Source of the DNA: Virgibacillus_P tibetensis
GTDB lineage: Bacteria; Bacillota; Bacilli; Bacillales; Amphibacillaceae
DNA: 37,836 bases
Assembly (NCBI RefSeq): GCF_036026595.1
Contig: NZ_JARZFX010000022.1
Span: forward strand, 1-37,836
Direction of reading: 5' to 3'
Position 1 is the first letter of the stretch; each line of letters begins with the position of its first letter. Below, one piece after another: positions 7,595 to 16,731 of this stretch. The notes below the pieces were generated by a model. That model saw only the letters and a program-made list of their open reading frames with translations. It had not been told where the DNA came from and did not search any database. A program made the position numbers and the translations under genes.

Positions 7595-9004
7595 ATGAGT
7601 AAATTACATACTAAATGGCTAGTTGTTATTTCCGTCTTATTCGGGACTTTTACGGTAATTTTAAATAATAGCATGTTAAACCCAACGTTGCCTATGTTTA
7701 TGGAATTATTTGAAGCTGATGCAGTGGCGATCAGCTGGATGATAACGATCTTTATGGTATCTATGGGAATGGTAATGCCAGTGACAGGTTACCTGGGTGA
7801 TCGCTTTGGTAAGAAACCCATTTATATGATCGGTCTGGCTGTATTTTTAATTGGTTCAATCGCCGGGTCCTTTTCTTCAACGTTGCCTATGATTATTATT
7901 TCACGTGCTATTCAGGGAATTGCTGGTGGATTGATGATGCCAATTGCTATGGCACTTATCTTTCACGCCTTTCCCCGCAATGAACGCGGGCTTGCAGTTG
8001 GAATCTATGGTGTAGCGGCAATGATTGCACCAGCAATTGGACCAACAGTTGGTGGGGTAGTAGTTGAATTCCTAGCATGGCAGTATTTATTTATTTTTAA
8101 TATACCTTTTGCGATAGCAGGTCTATTATTCTCAGCGAAATACTTAAAACCAACCGAAGGAAATCCGAAATTGCGGTTTGACTTAAATGGCTTTATTTTG
8201 ATTACAACAGGTGTGGGTGCAATCTTATATGCACTTGGAAGAGGATCAACTGTTGAACTGCTTCTTTCACCATTCAGTATTTCGTTAATTTTAGGAGGAC
8301 TTTTACTGATCGCGGTTTTTGTTAAATACGAAAACAAACGGGAACAGCCTTTACTTAACTTGGCTATTTTTAAAATTCCAACCTATTCTGTTTCGATCAT
8401 TGTTACAGCAATGTCATCCATTGGTCTCTTTGCGGGAATCTTCCTTTTGCCACTGCTGCTGCAAAATGTATATGGATTTAGTGAAATTGAAACAGGCTTA
8501 TTATTTCTGCCAGCGGCATTAGTGAGTGGTCTGTTTATGACATTGGGCGGTAAAATTCTGGATAAGAAAGGCCCTCGATATGTGGTGCCACTAGGTTTGA
8601 TTATCTTAGGAGTCTTCACATTAGCACTTGGATTCAATACGCTCTCTACATCTTTTTGGTTCATTTTAGCTATGAACAGTATCCGTAGTGCTGGGCTTGG
8701 TATGTGTAATATGCCAGCGACAACTGCTGGAATGAATGCTATACCCGATCCGCAAGTTGCTCAAGGTTCAGCAATGAATAATGTAATCAGACAAATCTTT
8801 TCTTCGTTTGGAATTGTATTTTTTTCCATTTACTATGAAGTACGAAGGGCACATTTGGTTACAAGGGAGCTGGAAATGCAACAAGCTACGCTGCAGTCGT
8901 TAAACGAGGCATTTATTATAGCAGGGATTGCTATACTGCTGGTTGTTCCATTGTCTTTTGTCATGAAGAATACAGAAGAGAAAAAAAGCGTGCAGAAGTC
9001 GTAA
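7595..9004 (+). CDS. MFS multidrug exporter, DHA2 (EmrB/QacA) type
   Basis: 469 aa, strongly hydrophobic along its length with the spacing of about 14 transmembrane helices, as in the DHA2 drug:H+ antiporter family. The motif A loop reads GYLGDRFGKKPIY (about residues 68-80), and GIYGVAAMIAPAIGPTVGG is the DHA2 motif C. The start at 7595 is 6 bp from the GGAGGGG SD; a TTG at 7577 and an ATG at 7592 are less well placed. Substrate unknown. It stands between rex and ydiK, where B. subtilis carries tatAy and tatCy. Confidence 0.88.
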   Translation: MSKLHTKWLVVISVLFGTFTVILNNSMLNPTLPMFMELFEADAVAISWMITIFMVSMGMVMPVTGYLGDRFGKKPIYMIGLAVFLIGSIAGSFSSTLPMIIISRAIQGIAGGLMMPIAMALIFHAFPRNERGLAVGIYGVAAMIAPAIGPTVGGVVVEFLAWQYLFIFNIPFAIAGLLFSAKYLKPTEGNPKLRFDLNGFILITTGVGAILYALGRGSTVELLLSPFSISLILGGLLLIAVFVKYENKREQPLLNLAIFKIPTYSVSIIVTAMSSIGLFAGIFLLPLLLQNVYGFSEIETGLLFLPAALVSGLFMTLGGKILDKKGPRYVVPLGLIILGVFTLALGFNTLSTSFWFILAMNSIRSAGLGMCNMPATTAGMNAIPDPQVAQGSAMNNVIRQIFSSFGIVFFSIYYEVRRAHLVTRELEMQQATLQSLNEAFIIAGIAILLVVPLSFVMKNTEEKKSVQKS

Positions 9005-9027
9005 ATTATAAAGAAGAAGCAGCAATT

Positions 9028-9056
9028 AGAGTCCACCCTTTAGGATAGACTCTTTA
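9028..9056 (+). terminator. possible terminator after the MFS gene
   Basis: AGAGTC at 9028-9033 pairs with GACTCT at 9048-9053, with a possible inner CCT/AGG helix. The trailing T-run is short, so efficiency is uncertain. Confidence 0.4.
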
Positions 9057-9061
9057 ATAGG

Positions 9062-9259
9062 CTACTCCTTCTTTTTTTTCAGCCTTACATGAAGAGAAAG
9101 TAAACGAATACTGACTCCAAAATTAAGTGTAGCAAACAAAGCAATAACAAGCGTGGCTGCATTCCAAATCGTATCAACAGCGCTTAATACGGCAATATAG
9201 ATGAAAAATATGCCCATTAAAAAATAGACAACTGCCAATACTTTAGGTGAAATCTTCAT
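9062..9259 (-). CDS. ydiK: YdiK-like small membrane protein (DUF4305)
   Basis: 65 aa with two predicted membrane helices (about residues 8-28 and 34-52) and a Lys-rich C-terminal tail (RLKKKKE). Size and location match B. subtilis YdiK, which precedes ydiL and groES in the same orientation. Its function is unknown. It starts 3 bp after the stop of the upstream CPBP protease gene, so the two form an operon. Confidence 0.8.
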   Translation of the reverse strand: MKISPKVLAVVYFLMGIFFIYIAVLSAVDTIWNAATLVIALFATLNFGVSIRLLSLHVRLKKKKE

Positions 9260-9262
9260 AAT

Positions 9263-9976
9263 CTAACCTCCAAAAAAGATCATTTGCAGATCCTGAAGCT
9301 GTTGCTGCATTCTCTCGATTTCCTCTGGGGTTAAATTAAATTGTGCAATAACTACAATTGTATTCATGGCCATGTGTACGATGATTGGTACAATAATTCG
9401 TTTTGTCTTTACATATAAGAATGCAAAAACAAATCCCATCGACGCGTAAACCAATATGTGTTGAGGCTCGCCGTGGATGATTCCGAATATGAGCGCAGAT
9501 AGTAATGCAGCAATAAAGAAGTTTGTTCTTTCATAAAGTCCCCCGAAAATTATTTTACGAAAAATAATTTCTTCCAGAATAGGAGCTATCACTGCAGGAA
9601 TTATCATAAATAATGGTGCAGCACGAGCTACGTCCATTATCACCTGTGTGTTCTCAGACCCTGGATCAATGCCGAATACTTCGATCTCTATCATGGCTGC
9701 AACACCTTGAGCGATAAAGGCCATAAATACACCAAGAATGGACCAAAGTATGACTTGCCCAGTGGAAGAGGCATTACGCTGGCTTCCAGCCCGCATATCA
9801 GGTCTCATTATAAGTAATACGATAATCAGTCCTACCGCAAAGCTGAATATCGACCAGTAGATCACAGCATCAACTTCACTGATTGGTAATGTTAAGTATA
9901 GAAGCGGTGCGAATAAAATCCCCGAAAATTGTACAATGATATAGGTTATAATGACCCACCAATACCTTTTTTTCAA
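9263..9976 (-). CDS. ydiL: CPBP-family intramembrane metalloprotease (YdiL-like)
   Basis: 237 aa integral membrane protein. The Abi/CPBP active-site motifs are present: EEIIFRKIIFGGLYER (EExxxR type, about residues 135-150), then a His in FGIIHGEPQH and HMAMNT near the C-terminus. The family includes CAAX-prenyl proteases and bacteriocin-immunity proteins; the substrate is not known. No ATG is available at the N-terminus, and a TTG follows AAAGGGGTC with a rather long spacer, so the start is TTG. Operon with ydiK, divergent from groES. Confidence 0.85.
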   Translation of the reverse strand: MKKRYWWVIITYIIVQFSGILFAPLLYLTLPISEVDAVIYWSIFSFAVGLIIVLLIMRPDMRAGSQRNASSTGQVILWSILGVFMAFIAQGVAAMIEIEVFGIDPGSENTQVIMDVARAAPLFMIIPAVIAPILEEIIFRKIIFGGLYERTNFFIAALLSALIFGIIHGEPQHILVYASMGFVFAFLYVKTKRIIVPIIVHMAMNTIVVIAQFNLTPEEIERMQQQLQDLQMIFFGG

Positions 9977-10147
9977 AATAGAACGACCCCTTTAAGATTT
10001 ATGTAATCTTTATAGTGTATGTTTTTTATAGGAAAGCTATTTCTTCATACATATAAAGAATATTTTATCATAAATTCGGTGTTGGTTATAATAGTATGGT
10101 TTATATGGGAGGTTCACTTAATATAAAAAAATAAATGAGTTCATTAC

Positions 10148-10215
10148 TTGCAATTTCAAAATGAATTATTTATTATAATGAGTAGGGATTAGCACTCAAC
10201 ACATGAGAGTGCTAA
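10148..10215 (+). promoter_or_regulatory. groES-groEL promoter with CIRCE operator
   Basis: TTGCAA at 10148-10153 and TATTAT at 10171-10176 are 17 bp apart; a TATAAT overlaps at 10174-10179. CIRCE follows at 10189-10215: TTAGCACTC-N9-GAGTGCTAA, a perfect match to the HrcA operator. groESL is therefore expected to be HrcA-repressed and heat-induced through sigma-A. Confidence 0.95.
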
Positions 10216-10254
10216 TAAGTAAAAATTTAACATAGAATTAAGGAGGCTTTCTAC

Positions 10255-10539
10255 ATGATTAAACCATTAGGAGATCGCGTTGTTATTGAGCTTGTTGAAC
10301 AGGAAGAGAAAACTGCAAGCGGAATCGTACTACCAGACTCTGCAAAAGAAAAACCACAAGAAGGTAAAGTAGTTGCAGTTGGTTCTGGCCGAGTAACAGA
10401 AAGTGGAGAAAAAATAGCACCTGAGGTAGCTGAAGGTGACGTCATTATATTCTCTAAATTTGCTGGTACGGAAGTTAAATATGAAGGTACAGAGTACTTA
10501 GTTCTTCGTGAAAGTGACATCTTAGCAGTAATTAACTAA
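10255..10539 (+). CDS. groES: co-chaperonin GroES
   Basis: 94 aa, full length. GroES is the heptameric lid of the GroEL folding chamber. It has the N-terminal IKPLGDRVVIE, the mobile loop EEKTASGIVLPDSAKEKPQEG, and the GDVIIFSKFAGTEVKYEGTEYLVLRESDILAVI end. SD AAGGAGG lies 9 bp before the ATG. groEL follows after 63 bp without an obvious terminator. Confidence 0.98.
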   Translation: MIKPLGDRVVIELVEQEEKTASGIVLPDSAKEKPQEGKVVAVGSGRVTESGEKIAPEVAEGDVIIFSKFAGTEVKYEGTEYLVLRESDILAVIN

Positions 10540-10602
10540 TTTAAATGTACAGGTATGAATCAGATATAAATTTACTTAGATAGATTGAAGGAGGACATTT
10601 TA

Positions 10603-12240
10603 ATGGCTAAAGAAATTAAGTTCAGTGAAGACGCACGCCGCGCAATGCTTCGTGGTGTAGATACATTAGCAGATGCAGTTAAAGTAACATTAGGACCAAA
10701 GGGTCGTAACGTTGTTCTAGATAAAAAATTCGGTTCACCGCTAATTACAAATGATGGTGTAACAATTGCTAAAGAAATCGAACTGGAAGATGCTTTTGAA
10801 AACATGGGTGCACAGCTTGTATCTGAAGTTGCATCTAAAACAAATGATGTTGCTGGTGACGGTACAACAACTGCAACAGTTCTTGCACAAGCTATGATCC
10901 GCGAAGGATTGAAAAACGTAACATCCGGAGCAAATCCAGTAGGTGTTCGTCGCGGGATTGAACAAGCAGTAGAAACCGCTGTTAAAGAATTAAAAGCAAT
11001 TACAAAACCAATCGAAAGCAAAGAATCGATTGCACAAGTTGCAGCAATCTCTTCAGGCGATGAAGAAGTTGGCAGCCTGATTGCTGAAGCGATGGAACGC
11101 GTCGGTAATGATGGTGTAATCACAATCGAAGAATCAAAAGGCTTTAATACAGAGCTTGAAGTTGTTGAAGGTATGCAATTTGATCGTGGATATGCTTCAC
11201 CTTACATGGTTACAGACCAGGATAAAATGGAAGCAATCCTAGAAGATCCATATATCTTAATTACAGACAAGAAAATCGGTAACATCCAAGAAGTATTGCC
11301 AGTACTTGAGCAAGTTGTTCAACAAGGTAAGCCACTTCTATTAATTGCTGAAGATGTTGAAGGGGAAGCTCTTGCAACTCTAGTTGTGAATAAGCTTCGT
11401 GGAACATTCAACGCAGTAGCGGTTAAAGCACCAGGATTTGGTGACCGTCGTAAAGCAATGCTTGAAGACATCGCTACATTAACTGGAGCAGAAGTAATTA
11501 CAGAAGATCTTGGACTTGAACTTAAGAGTGCAACAATCGATCAATTAGGTCGTGCTTCTAAAGTAGTTGTAACAAAAGACAACACTACAGTAGTAGAAGG
11601 TTCAGGTAATCCTGAGGCAATTTCTGCACGTGTAGCACAAATCCGTGCACAAGCAGAAGAATCCACTTCTGAATTCGATAAAGAAAAATTACAAGAGCGC
11701 CTAGCTAAATTAGCTGGTGGAGTAGCAGTAATCAAAGTTGGTGCTGCAACTGAAACGGAATTAAAAGAGCGTAAACTACGCATTGAAGATGCATTGAACT
11801 CAACTCGTGCTGCAGTAGAAGAAGGTATTGTTTCTGGTGGTGGTACTGCATTAGTAAATGTATATACTAAAGTTGGCGACCTTAACCTAGTAGGAGACGA
11901 AGCAACAGGCGCAAGCATCGTACTTCGTGCTCTAGAAGAGCCAGTACGTCAAATTGCACACAATGCTGGTCTTGAAGGATCAATCATTGTAGAACGTCTT
12001 AAAGGCGAAAAAGTCGGCATTGGCTTCAATGCTGCAACTGGCGAATGGGTAGACATGGTTGAGGCAGGAATCGTTGACCCAACTAAAGTTACACGTTACG
12101 CACTACAAAACGCAGCATCTGTAGCAGCTATGTTCCTAACTACTGAAGCAGTAGTCGCTGATAAGCCTAGTGAAAACGAAGGCGGCGGTGGCGGAATGCC
12201 AGACATGGGCGGCATGGGTGGAATGGGCGGCATGATGTAA
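10603..12240 (+). CDS. groEL: chaperonin GroEL
   Basis: 545 aa, full length. GroEL is the ATP-driven tetradecameric chaperonin. GPKGRNVVLDK and VAGDGTTTATVLAQ form the nucleotide site. The Gly/Met-rich tail ends in GGMGGMGGMM. The start at 10603 follows AAGGAGGAC; an in-frame codon 18 bp earlier lies within the leader. The final 18 bases of the gene (12223-12240) recur downstream and serve as the attachment core for the accessory array. Confidence 0.98.
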   Translation: MAKEIKFSEDARRAMLRGVDTLADAVKVTLGPKGRNVVLDKKFGSPLITNDGVTIAKEIELEDAFENMGAQLVSEVASKTNDVAGDGTTTATVLAQAMIREGLKNVTSGANPVGVRRGIEQAVETAVKELKAITKPIESKESIAQVAAISSGDEEVGSLIAEAMERVGNDGVITIEESKGFNTELEVVEGMQFDRGYASPYMVTDQDKMEAILEDPYILITDKKIGNIQEVLPVLEQVVQQGKPLLLIAEDVEGEALATLVVNKLRGTFNAVAVKAPGFGDRRKAMLEDIATLTGAEVITEDLGLELKSATIDQLGRASKVVVTKDNTTVVEGSGNPEAISARVAQIRAQAEESTSEFDKEKLQERLAKLAGGVAVIKVGAATETELKERKLRIEDALNSTRAAVEEGIVSGGGTALVNVYTKVGDLNLVGDEATGASIVLRALEEPVRQIAHNAGLEGSIIVERLKGEKVGIGFNAATGEWVDMVEAGIVDPTKVTRYALQNAASVAAMFLTTEAVVADKPSENEGGGGGMPDMGGMGGMGGMM

Positions 12241-12365
12241 TAGCCGTTCAATCCCCTTGATAGAAAAGGCTTTTTGAGTAATTTGCTAACAAAATGCTAA
12301 CATTGTGTAAAAATAATAGAGGCTTTTCATTAGTTAACTTAACTTTTGAGAAGCCTCATTTTTTC
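12223..12365. repeat. attachment-site repeat, copy 1 (groEL end, attL of island 1)
   Basis: The core ATGGGCGGCATGATGTAA is the end of groEL. To its right come a weak CCTT/AAGG terminator with T5, two GCTAAC arms at 12285-12290 and 12296-12301 (11 bp apart), and a hairpin at 12319-12357 (GAGGCTTTTCA/TGAGAAGCCTC around an AGTTAA-c-TTAACT inner palindrome) followed by a T-run. This layout recurs at 16.9, 23.2 and 26.5 kb. The hairpin overlaps the 3' end of an integrase gene on the minus strand. Confidence 0.8.
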
Positions 12366-12489
12366 ATTGCTTTAGTAACATGGAGATATACGTTTCTTGT
12401 AATTTCATCATTTGAATGACCAGGTCTATCTATAAAATCTCTTCAAGTAAAACTTTAGTTTCGGCAAATAATGATGCATGTGTATAATG
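12356..12489 (-). pseudogene. tyrosine integrase, C-terminal remnant (island 1)
   Basis: Minus-strand reading gives HYTHASLFAETKVLLEEIL, then after a frameshift DRPGHSNDEITRNVYLHV and TKAMKK. These are the box II regions of a tyrosine recombinase: the HxxH(T)H helix, the GH motif and the catalytic Tyr in VYLHV. The gene is frameshifted, has lost its N-terminal three quarters and, judging from the other copies, also a short EASQKF-type tail. Its position just inside the core, reading towards it, is standard for site-specific islands. Confidence 0.8.
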
Positions 12490-12539
12490 CCAACTTAAGG
12501 CCATTAAAGACCTATTTCGTAGCGGTAATTTACACTAAA

Positions 12540-12690
12540 TTATTCCACTTTAACAATCAAATCATCAAAAAAATCTTCCCCTATATATACTTCTAGTTTC
12601 CACATACCCGCCTCAGGTAATGATAGATTAGAAGGCATATGCTAATCAGCACCGTTATTTGCCCAAATATAGAAAGAAGAATATCCATTT
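12540..12690 (-). pseudogene. remnant of a small lipoprotein-like gene (YhfM/DUF4871-like)
   Basis: Minus-strand reading gives YSSFYIWANNGAD, an in-frame TAG, then HMPSNLSLPEAGMWKLEV and YIGEDFFDDLIVKVE followed by a stop. The LPEAGMWKLEVYI pattern resembles the C-terminus of the Bacillus YhfM-type family; that assignment is from memory and is tentative. The upstream frame is broken at about 12690, so only the tail survives. Confidence 0.5.
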
Positions 12691-12805
12691 CAATCCCTAC
12701 TTTTCTATTAATTAGAAATAATGTATTTGCAAATCATATACTAGTGTTTATAATATCTAATGTAAAGAATTTTTTAAAAAATTCAATATTATAATTTGGT
12801 GTTAC

Positions 12806-13075
12806 TTGATGGAAAAAGATTTAAACAGACCATTTCTTCCCTCATGTTCAGCTAGTCCCTATTATTACTTAATCATTGTAGAGGGTATATTCCTCCAAAG
12901 GCCTGAGTGGCGAAAATACTTAGATTACATGATTTACATACATTCTACACGACAAAAGAGACTTTCACGTGAAGAAGAGAAAACAAGGGAGAAAACCTGT
13001 AAATTTTAAAATAGATACTGGAAAGCGGAAGACCTTTATTTAAATGAAGTTTCTCCAGCACTAAAAGCGGACTAA
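12806..13075 (+). pseudogene. uridine-kinase-like NTPase, decayed
   Basis: An open frame from 12806 contains LIIVEGIFLQRPEWRKYLDY and HSTRQKRLSREEEKTREK, then TAA at 13007-13009. The same frame continues with NRYWKAEDLYLNEVSPALKA to a stop at 13073. VEGIFLxRPExxxYxDY and RYWxAEDxYL are typical of uridine kinase / phosphoribulokinase-like P-loop proteins. The N-terminal P-loop is missing and a nonsense codon splits the rest, so it is not functional. Alternative reading: a 67-residue peptide ending at 13009, which I consider less likely. Confidence 0.6.
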
Positions 13076-13091
13076 TTAATTAATAACTGAT

Positions 13092-14942
13092 TTGAGCTGG
13101 ACTACCGACTTGAAAAGTCTCAAATGCCCTCCTAAAAAACCACTCAATAAATCAGAAAGTGGGATTCCTTTGCGACTGTTTAGAAAAAAACAAAAACATA
13201 AATATTGGAAGGAATACAAGTGGATTATCTCCTTTCTATTACCTTATAAAAAACATCTTTTCTATCTTGTGATTTGCGGATTATTTTTAACGCTCGGAGA
13301 AATCGTTATTCCGAAGTCGTTTCAAATTTTAATTGATGATTTTATTCCTAACAACGATATTAGTGGCTTGTACCAATTGATCGTAGTAGTGTCTGTAGTC
13401 ATTATCTTCATGATCTTAGCAGCAGCTGTTATGAATCTTCAAAAGAGAATTATTCGTGAAAAAGCCGCGAGGGACTTACAATATGCCAGTTTTGATAAAT
13501 TACGAGGCTTGGGGTTTAGTTACATAGAGAAGAATCCAACAGGGGAAATCCTTTCATTATTGAATACAGATGTTAATGACATCCAAAGAATTTATCGAGA
13601 TTATTTACCTAATATCATCTTGTATTCTATTATGATTGTTGGTTTGAGTATCATGTTGTTAACATTGAATTTCTGGTTAACTCTTATCATCATTCCAAGT
13701 TACTTTTTGTACTACACCATTGGACCCTGGGTTGAGCGTCAGGCGTTTCTATATTTGAAAAGATACAATGAAGACAGGGTAGATCTTGAAAAACAGGTCT
13801 ATGAAACAATGTCTTCCATGCAGGAATTAAGAGCTTATGGAGCAATAGACTGGAGAATGTCTCACTTTATAGAGCGTTACAAGCCGTTTAACCGCAATTG
13901 GCTACAATCGACCTTTTACGCACATAGTAGAGGGTCAGTTCGTCGTATTACGGTTTACTTTGCAATACTTCTATTGTTTTGGTTCGGTGCGGATCAGATA
14001 CAGAACGAGATGATTACGGTTGGCGAATTTGTAGCCTTTTTCTTTTATTTTCTACTTTTGATGTTTAATATTACCTTTTTAGTTACAAGTTTAACTGAAC
14101 AACAGACGGTCATGATTCAGGCTTCAAGACTATATAATTTTTATCATCAGGATGCTGAAGTTAGGGAGATTAATAATCCTCTATGTTTGCCTAACCAACA
14201 AGGGGCTATAGAATTTAAGGAAGTCAGTTTTACATATCAAGGAAATGCACCTAATGTTGATAGAGTGAACTTAAAGATTGAGGTAGGAGAACATATAGCT
14301 GTTGTGGGCGAGTCAGGTGGAGGAAAATCTACTCTCATAAAATTATTGGGAAGATTTTATGATCCGCAGCAGGGTGAAATTCTAATGAATGATATCCCGA
14401 TAAAAAATCTTTCACTTGGTTCGTTAAGAGAAAGGTTAGGCTATGTATTCCAAGAGGGATATTTATTTGGAACATCTGTAAAAGAGAATATTCGCTTCGG
14501 GAATCCTGACTCATCAGATGAGGAAATTGTAGAAGCGGCAAAGATGTCCTATGCTCATAACTTTATAGAAGCATTACCTGAAGGGTATGAAACTGAAGTG
14601 GGAGAACGGGGTTATAAACTTTCAGGTGGTCAGAAACAACGTATAGCCATTGCCCGTATGTTTCTTAAAAATCCAAGTATCGTTGTGTTGGATGAAGCAA
14701 CCTCAGCTTTGGATAACGAAAGTGAAGCCTTTGTTCAAAAAGCGCTGCATGTTTTAAGTCAGAACCGAACAATTATCACTGTTGCTCACAGGTTATCAAC
14801 AATTATGGAAGCCGACAGGATAGTTGTAATGAAAGAGGGACGTATTATTGAACATGGAACATTTGAAGAACTCATGCAATCTTATGGTGCTTTTTATGAA
14901 TTAGTAAATTCAAATAAAAAGGGGTCCTATACTGATGTTTAA
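13092..14942 (+). CDS. ABC exporter, fused permease/ATPase, first of a pair
   Basis: 616 aa. An N-terminal six-helix ABC exporter membrane domain (about residues 50-330) is followed by a nucleotide-binding domain with Walker A GESGGGKST, LSGGQKQRIAIAR and VVLDEATSALD. The catalytic Glu and the H-loop (VAHRLST) are present. The listed TTG start lacks a clear SD; a TTG at 13170, after GTGGG, would give MRLFRKKQKHK and about 590 aa, and may be the true start. It overlaps the second exporter gene by 8 bp, so they should form a heterodimer. The cargo is unknown, and no peptide precursor gene was found beside it. Confidence 0.85.
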   Translation: MSWTTDLKSLKCPPKKPLNKSESGIPLRLFRKKQKHKYWKEYKWIISFLLPYKKHLFYLVICGLFLTLGEIVIPKSFQILIDDFIPNNDISGLYQLIVVVSVVIIFMILAAAVMNLQKRIIREKAARDLQYASFDKLRGLGFSYIEKNPTGEILSLLNTDVNDIQRIYRDYLPNIILYSIMIVGLSIMLLTLNFWLTLIIIPSYFLYYTIGPWVERQAFLYLKRYNEDRVDLEKQVYETMSSMQELRAYGAIDWRMSHFIERYKPFNRNWLQSTFYAHSRGSVRRITVYFAILLLFWFGADQIQNEMITVGEFVAFFFYFLLLMFNITFLVTSLTEQQTVMIQASRLYNFYHQDAEVREINNPLCLPNQQGAIEFKEVSFTYQGNAPNVDRVNLKIEVGEHIAVVGESGGGKSTLIKLLGRFYDPQQGEILMNDIPIKNLSLGSLRERLGYVFQEGYLFGTSVKENIRFGNPDSSDEEIVEAAKMSYAHNFIEALPEGYETEVGERGYKLSGGQKQRIAIARMFLKNPSIVVLDEATSALDNESEAFVQKALHVLSQNRTIITVAHRLSTIMEADRIVVMKEGRIIEHGTFEELMQSYGAFYELVNSNKKGSYTDV

Positions 14943-16677
14943 GCGCAAGAGAGAAGGGACAAGTCATTGGTTTTGGAGCAACTATTCACAGGTTACAGGG
15001 CTTGCATTATTATCAATGTTTGTGATGATTATCTACATGTTAACCAACTTTCTTATCATTGGGGTACAAAAGTGGATAATAGATGACGTATTTATCGACC
15101 AGCAATATGACCAACTTCCATTTTTGTTAATTATCTTTGCGGTAGGGTTTATTGGCTTTGGTATTTTAAATCCTGTAAGTGCACTCATTCGAGAAGCAGT
15201 TTTTAATAAATTTTCACTTTCTTTATCAAAGGATTTCATGACTCACGTCAGCAAAGTACCCCTACATATTTTTCAAAGCGAACGAATTGCAAATTATGTT
15301 TATTATTTCAGTAAAGATATACGAGGACTATCTGAAGCAGTAACTCGAGAGATTCCAACAGTCATTCAACAAGGCTTGTATATTATTCTTTTGATGGGTG
15401 TTATTGGTTTTATTAGTCCATTGATTTTATTGATTATTATCATATTTAGTGTTTTCTACATTATTTTAGGTCGATACTTTGGTCCAAAAATGAAGCAAGC
15501 CAGCAGTAGCGTTCAAGAAGAAAAGAGTAAAGTACTTGTACATATTGAAGAAGGGATATCTTCTACCCGAGAAGTAATTGCTTTCCATCGACAAAAGTGG
15601 GAAAAAGCAATTTATGATCGATTGTTTGGTCGGTACTTCACTGCCATTATGAAAGAAGGAAGATTAGAAAATAAACACCTATTTCTAAGCGATCCTATGA
15701 GGTGGGGAGCAAACATTGTTATTTTAGGATATGGTGGTTACCTTGTGATAAATGGGCAACTCTCCATTGGGTGGTTAGTCGTCATTTATCAGTTTGGATC
15801 CCAATTGATGGATGCTATGCAATTCATGTTCCAGTTAATATTAAGAATTTCTGGGAAAATGGCACACTTTAGCCGATTAAATGAGTTATTTAACCAAACT
15901 CAAGTAGTAGAAGGGGATAAACAACTAAGTGAACCTATAGAGCATATTAAGTTATCTGATGTAACGTTCTCTTATCATCAATCCCCTCAGCCTATTCTTG
16001 AGAGTATAAATGTAGATATTAAAAAAGGTCAGAAAGTTGCTTTTGTTGGGACAAGTGGCGGAGGGAAATCAACGTTACTGCAATTACTATCCAAGGACAA
16101 CAGCCCAGATAAAGGGAATATCATAATTAACCATTCATCTGAATTAAAAGAGATTTCAAGTACAAATTGGTCTCAAAAAACGCATATAGTCTTTCAAGAA
16201 CCGTACTTGTTCCAAGAAACGCTATTAACAAATATTCATTTGGGTGCCAATCACATCACTAAAAATCAAATTGTTGAAGCGTGTAAAGCTGTACAGATCC
16301 ATGAATTTATTATGACGCTTCCGGATAATTATGAAACTATTATTGGAGAGAGGGGAATTACGCTATCTGGTGGCCAAAGACAGAGGGTTTCATTGGCCAG
16401 AGCAATTGTAAATAACCCAGACGTCTTGCTATTAGATGAGGCAACTTCAGCATTAGATATGGCAACAGAGAGTAGAGTTCAATCCTCACTTGATTCCATT
16501 ATGAGAGAGGGCATAATGGTAGTTGTCGCTCATCGGTTGTCGACCATAGAAAACGCAGATGTTATTTATGTATTAGATAAAGGTGAAGTTGTAGAATATG
16601 GAACTCATGAAAGCCTTTTAAAGGAAAAAGGAGTTTATAAAAGACTTTATCTGAGACAAAAGGATGAAGTGTCATAA
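14935..16677 (+). CDS. ABC exporter, fused permease/ATPase, second of a pair
   Basis: 580 aa with six membrane helices in the first 310 residues and a C-terminal ATPase: GTSGGGKSTLLQ, LSGGQRQRVSLARA, VLLLDEATSALD and VVAHRLST. Both proteins of the pair keep a consensus Walker B Glu, unlike many heterodimeric exporters in which one site is degenerate. SD AAAAGGGG lies 9 bp before the ATG, inside the upstream gene. Payload of island 1; likely exports a peptide, lipid or drug, but the sequence does not say which. Confidence 0.87.
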   Translation: MFKRKREGTSHWFWSNYSQVTGLALLSMFVMIIYMLTNFLIIGVQKWIIDDVFIDQQYDQLPFLLIIFAVGFIGFGILNPVSALIREAVFNKFSLSLSKDFMTHVSKVPLHIFQSERIANYVYYFSKDIRGLSEAVTREIPTVIQQGLYIILLMGVIGFISPLILLIIIIFSVFYIILGRYFGPKMKQASSSVQEEKSKVLVHIEEGISSTREVIAFHRQKWEKAIYDRLFGRYFTAIMKEGRLENKHLFLSDPMRWGANIVILGYGGYLVINGQLSIGWLVVIYQFGSQLMDAMQFMFQLILRISGKMAHFSRLNELFNQTQVVEGDKQLSEPIEHIKLSDVTFSYHQSPQPILESINVDIKKGQKVAFVGTSGGGKSTLLQLLSKDNSPDKGNIIINHSSELKEISSTNWSQKTHIVFQEPYLFQETLLTNIHLGANHITKNQIVEACKAVQIHEFIMTLPDNYETIIGERGITLSGGQRQRVSLARAIVNNPDVLLLDEATSALDMATESRVQSSLDSIMREGIMVVVAHRLSTIENADVIYVLDKGEVVEYGTHESLLKEKGVYKRLYLRQKDEVS

Positions 16678-16731
16678 AATCTGTTATTGAAGGTTATTTC
16701 CATTTCACCATCACCCTATGTGTTGCCACAA

